Of a stretch of 64,000 nt of DNA, positions 56,441 through 64,000 are shown piece after piece. Below the pieces are notes generated by a model. The model was given only the letters and a program-made list of their open reading frames with translations, made no database searches and had not been told where the DNA came from. The translations under genes and the position numbers were made by a program. This stretch comes from Moniliella sp. 'wahieum' (Eukaryota; Basidiomycota; Moniliellomycetes; Moniliellales; Moniliellaceae), in assembly GCA_003971905.1 (NCBI GenBank), contig RSEE01000022.1, forward strand, positions 62,001 through 126,000. Direction: 5' to 3'. The number at the start of each line of letters is the position of its first letter. Position 1 is the first letter of the stretch.

Positions 56441-57766
56441 ATGCTATATCAAGATACGGCCGGCTGTGGCCTGCGGCCACCGGGCCTTCTTTCTCCTTCT
56501 ACCGCTCCATTGCAACCGTCGGAAATGCACATGCCCGATGCTCTCCCTCTCCGATTGACGCCATGGCCCTCTTCAGCCTTATTGGAACCAGCCCAATTCT
56601 CATATTCTGTCCAGGCCCCCCCAGGTCACACCAAGCTCGATGCTGCCAGGCAGCCGGCTGCCCCTGCCCACGTGCCGCTTCCATCTGCGCCTCCTCCCCC
56701 TCGCTCTCTCGGGGCCTCTGCGGACGCTCCTATCCGCCCCCCTCGCCCTTTGGCTTAGGCCTTTACAGACCCAGTTTTGGCCCTGGTGGCCTGGACTTAG
56801 TCGATAGTGTCAACACCCCCCCGCCCAGCACTGATGCCTGGTCCCAGCTGACCACGTCGGCTCAGTTGGGTGGCCCCTATAACCTTCTTCCGCTCTCCTC
56901 TCCGCTGGACAGCACCGCCGTCTCCCCTTGGACTGCCAGAGAGCAATTGGACCCCTGGGGATGGCCTTTGGGATTACTCTCCTCGCCAGATATGGAACCA
57001 TCGGCAACGAATGTACTGGGTCTCCAGCTCCAGGATCATTCCTACTTTTCTGGTGATCTCTCTGTGCCAACATTCCCTCAGGTACGATCTTTCTTCCCCC
57101 CCCTCCCCCCCACCCTCCTCCTCCACCCGCTTCACCTACATTTGTTCAGTTGTTGGAGAAATATGAGACTGACAGGTTGAGGTACAGCTTACGACTGCAG
57201 CACTTCCCCCTCCCCTGTCCAACCCGAGCGAGTGGCAGAGGTGTCCAGCTTTCCCCCCTCGGCCAATATGTTTAACTTGTTTAGTCCTATCGCTGATGGC
57301 ACCCCCAACCTTGTACATTCGCCTGAGACGAACAAATACGCGACAGGAAGGAGGGTGACTCTCGCCACCCTTCCTCCACATACGACTGCATGCCCCAACC
57401 CATGTCGATCAGTTCTACTGGGACGAACACTGCCTTCCTGCCCCGTTGGCCATGCGAGTGGGAAGGTGGTATGACACCCAAGCGTCCTGCCCCGGTCCGC
57501 CGGCGCAAGTTCAAGAGAAGCAAGGCGGCTGCCTCGTGTGCCGGAGGCGCAAGGTGCGTTGTTCTCAAGACGGCCTGCCCTGCCGACAATGCAAGGTCGG
57601 TAGGCTGGAGTGCCATTACATGAAGCCACCCCAAAAGCCTCCGCCATCATCCCACGAACAAAAAGGTGCGAGTACCAACGCGTCGGCCTCGGAGGCTCCC
57701 TCGTGTCTGCCTGTGCCTTTTTTGGCAGAGGAACCGTCCCTGAATGAGGCAAGCAACACTGGATGA
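56441..57766 (+). CDS. Zn(II)2Cys6 transcription factor with C-terminal zinc cluster, frame-broken
   Basis: The frame opens at 56441 (MLYQDTAGCGLRPPGLLSPS). It continues as a Pro/Ser-rich body with acidic and hydrophobic patches (LDLVDSVNTPPPSTDAW; FNLFSPIADGTPNLVHSPET), typical of activation regions. A basic stretch RRRKFKRSKAA precedes the binuclear cluster at 57530-57613: C-x2-C-x6-C-x6-C-x2-C-x6-C, from CLVCRRRKVRC to LECHY. Such clusters bind CGG-type sites. Here the DNA-binding domain is near the C-terminus, with only about 45 residues after it. A likely intron is 57082-57175. The frame changes near 56750, 57220, 57380 and 57525. Its target genes are unknown; nothing next to it suggests a cluster. 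Confidence 0.82.
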
Positions 57767-58163
57767 CCGTCGCCTTTCAGCATGCCATCTTTCCACCTGA
57801 GTCGATGCAATGGACATTTCGATCACAATTCCTCTCTCGCGCCTGTTTCAATTCCTCTCCTAGCATCGTTTTTGGCCCCTGCACCACCATCGATGGGCCT
57901 ACTGCTCGTCTAGTAGGCTCCACGCTCCTCTCTTCTTTTCCCTCTTGTTTTTCGCGCAAGATCCCATCACAGCCCTCTCTCTCCGAATGATCCCATGTGC
58001 CCTTCTCCCAATACAGAACCGGTAATTATAAATGTGCATGCCATGGCGCAAAGGCACAGAAAGCGTATGAAGTACACAAGAGTAGAGAATGCATGGCCGA
58101 TCCACTGGAGGGTAACGAGGACAGGCCTTTTGAGATGGTAGGGGAATGCCCCATAGGCACCAC
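57767..58163. other. Convergent intergenic region
   Basis: About 400 bp between the regulator and MEF1 stop codons; nothing recognisable. Confidence 0.5.
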
Positions 58164-60685
58164 TTACTTCCTGCTCTTCTCCAGCTGCTTCTTGTACTCG
58201 TCGTCCTCCATCTCCTTTTGGATAGACATGAGCACAGGCTCGTGCTTGCGGTACTCCATCGAGAACTCACCCTTGCCCTGGGTCAGACCACGAAGCGTCG
58301 ACGAGTATCCAAACATCTCGTTCAACGACACCTCGGCAGTGACAGTAAAGTCATCTTCGCGACGTCGGTGTCCTCAATCATACCCTTGCGCTGGTTGAGC
58401 GAGCCAATGACAACACCCTGGAATTCCATAGGAGCCGTCACCTCCACCGTCATACGCGGCTCGAGGATGACGGGGTTGGTTTTGCCGTAGGCTTCGCGGA
58501 AGGCACCCATGGCCGCCAGCCGGAAAGCCAATTCGGACGAGTCGACCGAATGGGCAAGACCGTCTTGGAGTACAAAGCGAACGCCCTGGACGGGGTAGCC
58601 CGCCAAAGCACCTTTCTCCATTGCGTCCTCGAACCCCTTCTGGACAGCGGGGATGTACTGGGCAGGAATGTGGCCACCACAACCAGGCTCTCAAAGGCGG
58701 AATCCTTGCCCGTTTCCTTGTCCATCTTCATCGGTCAATGTAGCCCATAACACGACCGAACTGGCCAGCACCACCGGTTTGCTTCTTGTGGGTGTAGTTA
58801 AAGTCAGCCCGCTGGCCGATCGTCTCACGGAAAGCGACACGTGGCCGGCCAGTCGTGCATCCCACACCGTACTCACGCCGCATGCGCTCCACGTAAATCT
58901 CCAAATGAAGTTCACCCATGCCGCTGATGATGGTTTCCTTCGAGTCGCGGTCCACGTGGACGCGGAAGGTGGGGTCCTCCTTTTGGAAACGGTTGAGCGC
59001 ACGGCTAAAGTTGGCACCCACGTCTTTCGAGTCGGGGTGATGGACAGCGAGATGACCGGTTCAGGCACAAACATCTCTGTCATTGTAAGCTCCGTCTTGC
59101 CGTCGGTGAACGTGTCGCCGGAAGAGCATTCGACACCAAACATGGCACAGATTTCACCGGGGCCCACTTCGTCCACTTCCCATGTCGTCCGAGTGCATGC
59201 GCACCAGACGAGGGACCTTGACGCGCTTACCGGTACGGATGTTGATGATCGAATTGCCACGCTTGAGCGTACCTTGGTACATACGCATGTACGTCAGCTG
59301 TCCGTATCGCCCTTCCTCCAGCTTGAAGGCCAGGCCCACAACGGGCGCCGCCGCGCCGGGGCAAGCTCCACAACGGGCGCTGCTGCAGCTTGACGAGCCG
59401 CCTCAATCTCATCTTCGTCCTCCAACCCTTCCGTGGCCTTGGCCACGGCGACCTTCATGGCCGCAGCGCTCACATCAGAAGCCTCCGCCTTGACCTCCGC
59501 GGGGTTGGGCAGGTAGTTGCATACACCATCCAACATCGACTGCACACCCTTGTTCTTGATGGCCGATCCCATAAAGACGGGGGTAAACTTGCAGGCAATG
59601 GTGGCGCGACGAACGGCCTCGCCCAGCTCCTTCGGTGTAGGGTCCTTCTCCTCAATGACCAAGTTGGCCATGTCGTCATCCACATCGGCCAGAGCCTCAA
59701 TGAGCTCTTGGCGCTTCTCCTTGGCAAAGTCGATCAAGTCGGCCGGAATCTCGTCAGATTCCTTGACGATAACTTTCGAGAAAAATAAGTTAGATGCATG
59801 CCGAGCACAGACAAAGTAGAACGAGGTCACGTACCCTTTGGCACCCTCATTGTACACCGCCTTCCAACGAATCAGGTCGACGACCCATTAAACTCCTCGT
59901 CGCGCCCAATGGGAACTGGACAGCGCCGCATTGAGCTTGAGCTTTTCCCGGATCTGGCCGATCACGCGCCACGGGTTGGTGCCTTGGCGGTCCATCTTGT
60001 TGATGAAGGATGCGCGGGACGTTGTACCGCTTCATCTGCCGGTCGACAGTGATGGTCTGCGACTGGACACCCGACACAGCGCACAAAACAAGGACGGCAC
60101 CATCAAGCACACGCAGCGCACGCTCCCTCAATGGTAAGTCGACGTGACCAGGGGTGTCAATGATATTGATCTTGTACTCCTCCTTGCCCTCGCCCTCGGC
60201 AAGCATGGCCGTGTCGCCGGACACACTGCCTGCTCCCAAGGAGGCGTGGCACGCCAAGAGCAGTAGGTGGCGCCGACTGGATGGTGATACCCTTCTCACG
60301 CCAGCTCCATGTGGTCCATCTTGGCCCCCACATTGTCCTTGCCACGGACCTCGTGGATCCTTATACGGCCAGTGTAGAAGAGCACACGCTCCGTTAGCGT
60401 CGTCTTGCCCGAGTCGATGTGAGCGGAGATACCGACGTTGCGCTGGCGCAGCAGACGAGCACGGTCCTCATCCGTGATGGGGGGCTTGACAAAGACGCCT
60501 TCTGAGGTCGGGGCGGCGCGGGCGACGGGGGCCGAGAAGAAGCGGACCGAGGGGGCGGCAGCAGCGACCCGGCAGGGCGAGCAGAGGCGGCGAGGGGCGT
60601 GCGCGCAGCAAGAGACGGGCCGACGTGCGGATGGAGCGCGCGGAAGGAGCGGCGACGAGCGCGCAAGGAGGGTCCGCGAGGCCAT
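58164..60685 (-). CDS. MEF1: Mitochondrial elongation factor G (Mef1), frame-broken
   Basis: Starts at 60685 with an Arg/Ser/Ala-rich mitochondrial presequence ([20 protein letters not shown]). The G domain has [20 protein letters not shown] (P-loop), a GITIQS motif at switch [10 protein letters not shown] (G3) and [18 protein letters not shown]-like sequence. Further on come [36 protein letters not shown] and [11 protein letters not shown]-like sequence, and domain IV/V, ending [20 protein letters not shown] and KKQLEKSRK. Mef1 drives translocation on mitochondrial ribosomes. An intron with a GTACGTG donor and CTAAC branch lies at about 59834-59773; its junction is one base off. Other breaks are near 60300, 60130, 59890, 59340, 59170, 58735 and 58355. 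The overall length is normal. Confidence 0.94.
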
Positions 60686-61189
60686 GGCGTCCAACACAAG
60701 CGAGCAGGCAGGCGAGGCCGGGCGGGCGGGAGGTGTGGAAGGAGAAGGCGAGGCAGTCCGCGCCACTTTCTTGTGCTCGGGAAACGCCGGATCTTCTCAA
60801 CCCCGTTCCGCCCCCGCCCAAATTCCGGGCGTCGCTCCCGTTCAATATTTCACGTGGGGTTGCAGGGAGCGCATGAGTGCTTGAGGCTTGAGGCTCATGT
60901 GGGGTCCATTCGCCCCCGCGACATGGCCGAGGAGGCCGCTTGCCGCTGCTGGCGCCAGCCGTCGGGCCGCGAAGGCAGGGCGGCATGGACAATGATGGAG
61001 GGCGAGGGTGCTATGTGTGTGTGTGCAGTCGTCGCCTGTATGCCACGCATGCGGGTAGAAAGGGTGGCCCCAGTGGGATGCGTGCCTGTCGCTGTCGATG
61101 CAGAAGAGAACACATGCTAGTACATTGACAGCTTGAACTGGGATAAGCTTATCATTGCGGCCGAGACCAGACCTGTCCGTTTTGCCGCC
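60686..61189. other. Intergenic, MEF1 promoter side
   Basis: About 500 bp. A TGAGGCT tandem pair lies near 60882-60895. No gene is seen. Confidence 0.45.
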
Positions 61190-61712
61190 TCAGAGCGCTG
61201 CACACCCATCCGTCAGTCAACGCCATCCACCACCACGCACGCAATCAGAACACATACCTTGGGGCACCGACTCGACATAGTCGATCATGTCCTTCACCGT
61301 CTCGATCATCAGCACATCCTCGTCCTCCATCGCAAGGTCAAACTCAAACTCCATCTCCATAATAACATCGATCACGTCGAGGCTATCAAGGCCCAGATCG
61401 GCCTCAAGGTAGGATTCGGGCGCGATCTTGGTGTGGTCCCTTTTCAAACCCTTGCAAAAGGTTGAAGATGCGTTCGGTAATCTGCTCCCGCGAGGGAGGG
61501 CCAGCATCGCTATAGCAGCGCACCATCATGGCAGCCGATACAGGTGGGGGGAGAGCAGTGCGCGCTGATGCAAGAAGCATTGGCCGTGGCGGGGCGAGCA
61601 ACGGTGTTCATCGACACACGGCTGGCAGCCACGCGTGCCGCCATGGGCGCACGAAGAGCGCAGTGCGCAGTGCGCTTGTAGCCGATCGGGAAACGGACAC
61701 GGTCGGCAGCAT
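61190..61712 (-). CDS. ACP1: Mitochondrial acyl carrier protein (Acp1)
   Basis: The presequence starts at 61712 (MLPTVSVSRSATSALRTALF) and continues, one frame later, as ASARTALPPPVSAAMMVRCY; the mature part is REQITERIFNLLQGFEK, then KIAPESYLEADLGLDSLDVI with the DSL serine that takes phosphopantetheine. MEFEFDLAMEDEDVLMIETV and DMIDYVESVPQ follow. Exon 2 is 61197-61190, adding AL and the stop after intron 61257-61198 (GTATGT donor, GACTGAC branch, GTGCAG acceptor). Acp1 serves mitochondrial fatty-acid/lipoate synthesis and is a subunit of complex I in most fungi and a partner of iron-sulfur assembly. Two breaks, near 61600 and 61450, interrupt the frame. Confidence 0.92.
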
Positions 61713-62619
61713 GATAGAGATGGACAGGCAGGCCGGCAAGTTGATGGACTGGGCGGTTGGCGGAGCACCCTCGAGCTTGGCTGCCGTGCGACTATGGCTG
61801 TCAGACCTGGAAGAGCAGCTCCACTGCTTCAATTATTAATGCCGCTGCCCCGTTCCGCCCGCACCGTTCCGCCTCCTTGCCTGTTGGTTGTTGGCAAACA
61901 CAGAGCACCGAGCACCCCACATCACAGCCATGTCGTTTCTCCTTTCTGGCAGGCCCGTCTACTGGCCTACCTGCTGTTACATTGTTGGTCAGACAGTTGC
62001 CACGCGGTTTGTATACAAGGTCGGTAAGCAGAATCGCCACCTACTCGGCCCAGCGACAGTGCTATCAGAAGTGTCAGCCGCTAGCACTCCTTAGTGAGCA
62101 CAGGTGCGCACTCGACTGCCTCCTGCCCCGGGAGAGGCCAAGTAGTCACAACGCTCACGCTGTTGAACGTGCCGCCGAACAGCACAAGATCGCGGTTGCA
62201 AAAAACAGAATCCCACAGTGTAGAACGAGCATGTAGAGCTGAAGCAATTATACCACAAATTCCACAAATCTTCAACGCTACTTCCCTGTGCATGGCATTC
62301 CCCAGCCACCTGCTAACAGCGGCGGAAAGGTCTATGATCCGGCCAGGAGGCGGTGTGGTTCGCAAGTGCATGCACTGGACCAAAGCAGGCAATTGATAGC
62401 TTGCCCTGTCCTCTTTCATAGCGAGCATAAGAGGCATCCGACCGAGCAGGACTGAGTCCGGCTCGTGGAAGAGCATCATGTCCCGTGTTAGCGGGGCAAG
62501 ATGGAGAGTTTTGGGGAGGGGGGTGGACGCTGCCACTCGCAGCACATCCAAAAGGTTCAAGACAAAATCAACACTAGTTTGCTCACACAGCCATCAACGA
62601 AAACTGATCCCTCGGCAGT
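61713..62619. other. Intergenic, no supported gene
   Basis: 0.9 kb between the ACP1 start and the RPL18 stop. A 159-residue minus frame (62560-62081) lacks any domain I recognise. Confidence 0.45.
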
Positions 62620-63265
62620 TTACACCTTGAAGCCACGCGACTTGCGGCGGCCACGGGCCATCTCACGCTTGCGAGACTTGCCGTTACCACGAACATAGGG
62701 CTTCGCGTTCGAGTGAGGGCCCATGCCAAAGTGCTTCACAGCCTCGCGGGCGTTCTTAGGGCCGCGGATGAGCACCACGTTCTTGCCCGTGGGGGCACGG
62801 AGAGCGAGCTGGTCGAAAGTCAGGGCTCACCGCCAGCAGCCAAGATACGGGCGCGGGCAGTCTTCGTGAAGCGCAGGGCGCAACCGAGACGGGGAACCTC
62901 GAGAAGGCGGTTGTCATCGGTAATGGTGCCCACCACAGCGACAGTCTTGGCATCAGCGCCAGTCGTGCCGCGTTGCGCGTCAGGTAAATCAGACGCGAGA
63001 GCGAGACGGGAGGGCGGTTGACTTGCTCATATACAGGCGCTTGAGGATGGCCTTGTTGAACTTGCTGCCAGCGGCGGGCAAGATAGCGGTAGAGCTTGAC
63101 CAAGAGGAGGAGGTAAGGGTCCTCCGACTTGGGGGCAGTGCGGTTGCCCTTCTTGACGTGCTTCTTGGCGATGTCCACACCCTAGTAGGAAACCATGTCA
63201 GTCCAAATCTTTCCTGTCTGCGGGGATGCGATGCCTGGTGCTGACGCTGCAGCACGACTTACCAT
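62620..63265 (-). CDS. RPL18: 60S ribosomal protein L18 (eL18), frame-broken
   Basis: Exon 1 is only the ATG (63265-63263). The intron 63262-63182 has a GTAAGT donor, GACTGAC branch and CTAG acceptor. Exon 2 begins [20 protein letters not shown] and [17 protein letters not shown]. After shifts come [49 protein letters not shown] and [20 protein letters not shown], ending RKSRGFKV with the stop at 62622-62620. eL18 sits on the solvent side of the large subunit. Breaks near 63075, 63030, 62965 and 62830 are small indels in an otherwise exact family match. AGGGTTA and TTAGGGTTT motifs lie 75-170 bp upstream. Confidence 0.95.
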
Positions 63266-63339
63266 CTTGACGGCTTGGTGGTGCTGCAATGGTAACCGCT
63301 GGTTCCCTCACGGACTGATCGGGCGAGGACGGAAATGAA

Positions 63340-63432
63340 TAGGGTTACGGTAGCGCTGCGGCATGCAGTGCCGCCATGCCTACTTTATGAAGAGTTTAAT
63401 GTGAACTAGCGGTGAAATGACGGTTAGGGTTT
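63340..63432 (-). promoter_or_regulatory. Telobox-like motifs upstream of RPL18
   Basis: TAGGGTTA at 63340-63347 and TTAGGGTTT at 63424-63432, about 75 and 160 bp upstream of the start. Confidence 0.6.
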
Positions 63433-63469
63433 GGTTATGTCACAATTGCACCGGGCTGAGGAGCAGGTG

Positions 63470-63520
63470 TGATGTCACAGTGACATGTGAGCGCGTGAGG
63501 CTGAGGCCTGAGCCTGAGGG
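63470..63520. repeat. Palindromic words beside the LINE end
   Basis: GTCACAGTGACATGTGAG and then GAGGCTGAGGCCTGAGCCTGAGG: the ACATGTG and AGGCCTG class again, between RPL18 and the LINE fragment. Confidence 0.6.
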
Positions 63521-63534
63521 TCGCAGCACTCATC

Positions 63535-64000
63535 ATGTCACAAGGAATCATATACCTGCCTCTCCGGATGGGAGGATGTGGCAGCCCGCTTTACTCGTAT
63601 ATTGCGCCCCACGCCCGTGCCGCGGCCAACGAGGTCAACGACTTCCTTATTCCCACCTATGTTGACCGGTCGGGACCGCAAACGACTACGGCCAACGCAT
63701 TTACGAAACAACGCCAGCGTTGCCGGGCGATGTGGGAGCAGAGTCGACAGGAGCTGCTCCAGAAGCTCGACGCTGCCGATGGACGCCATGTGGTTGAGAG
63801 CGCAGCAACCCGCTGAGCCACAATTGGCTCTCCGTCATTCCGTCCACCCCGTGCCTCAAGCTCTCTGACCAGCAGGTTCAGGTTGGTCTCCAGCTCCGCA
63901 CACTGTGCCGCTCCACGCGCAGCACGTGCAAGTGCGGCGTTATGCCTCGCTGGAGCACATCATGGCTTGCACCAGCTCCCAGGCCAAGTTTAGTGCGTTG
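63535..64000 (+). mobile_element. C-terminal end of a LINE (non-LTR) reverse transcriptase, cut by the window edge
   Basis: YLPLRMGGCGSPLYSYIAPH is the post-catalytic motif (LPxRxGGxG...) seen in LINE polymerases. It is followed by a helical Gln/Arg-rich stretch. After a frame change near 63810 come WLSVIPSTPCLKLSDQQVQV, GLQLRTLC, a CKCG pair and LEHIMACTSS, i.e. the C-C-H-C zinc-like tail common in these proteins. The YxDD catalytic core would lie upstream but is not present between RPL18 and 63535, so the copy is 5'-truncated, as LINE insertions usually are. The 3' end lies outside the window. The clade cannot be assigned. Confidence 0.65.

Noticed and set aside
62081-62560. 159-residue minus-strand frame downstream of RPL18
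   Set aside because: No recognisable motif and no splice or promoter support; could be chance.

Overview
The window is nuclear DNA of a GC-rich fungus, almost certainly a basidiomycete and probably close to the smut/Malassezia lineage (Ustilaginomycotina). The reasons are short introns (about 54-144 bp, rarely 200) with GTRNGT donors and CTGAC/CTAAC branch sites, intron-bearing tRNA genes, and a set of typical fungal orthologues: Rac1, Pmr1, Yhm2, Grd19/Snx3, Pmp3 and several ribosomal proteins. The lineage is an inference from the look of the proteins; no search was run.

Layout. 1-7.4 kb: a serine-rich membrane protein, Snx3/Grd19 and Pmp3. 7.4-10.2 kb: no gene. 10.2-13.5 kb: RPL41, the divergent pair RPS5/RPS28, and TIM8. 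14.3-20.5 kb: xylitol dehydrogenase, RPL13 and PAB1. 21.7-25.6 kb: a second Ser/Ala-rich membrane protein, tRNA-Gly(GCC), tRNA-Ala(AGC), RPB12 and an RGG fragment. 25.8-31.3 kb: Pmr1-type Ca2+/Mn2+ ATPase, tRNA-Lys(CTT) and a PPIL4-type cyclophilin. 32.5-34.5 kb: a third low-complexity membrane protein. 35.8-43.1 kb: a spermidine/spermine-type acetyltransferase, NPC1 and the Yhm2 carrier. 45.0-49.3 kb: Rac1 head-to-head with a probable Msb1/RhoGAP-like gene. 49.3-56.4 kb: a gene desert full of odd short palindromic repeats. 56.4-63.3 kb: a Zn2Cys6 regulator, mitochondrial EF-G, mitochondrial acyl carrier protein and RPL18. 63.5 kb to the edge: the C-terminal end of a LINE reverse transcriptase.

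How the genes fit together. Most are housekeeping. Cytosolic translation is represented by RPS5, RPS28, RPL13, RPL18, RPL41, PAB1 and three tRNAs; mitochondrial function by TIM8, MEF1, ACP1 and YHM2; and membrane, sterol and ion traffic by SNX3, PMR1, NPC1 and PMP3. Four ribosomal promoter regions (RPS5/RPS28, RPL13, RPL41, RPL18) carry AACCCTA/TTAGGGTT (telobox-like) motifs, which points to a shared ribosomal-protein regulon.

Caveat on the sequence. At least eleven conserved genes (PAB1, RPL18, RPL41, MEF1, ACP1, RAC1, PMR1, NPC1, YHM2, XYL2, SNX3) have single-base frame breaks while their protein signatures stay intact across frames. This is best read as unpolished assembly indels rather than pseudogenes, so spans are more reliable than exact reading frames.

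The most unusual signal is intergenic: chains of 7-bp units, each a palindromic hexamer plus one base (AAGCTTG, AACGTTG, ACTAGTG, ACATGTG, ACCGGTG, AGGCCTT, ACGCGTG, AGATCTG). They recur through the window, are densest at 53.0-55.4 kb, and change from one palindrome to another along a chain while keeping dyad symmetry. I know of no named repeat family that matches.
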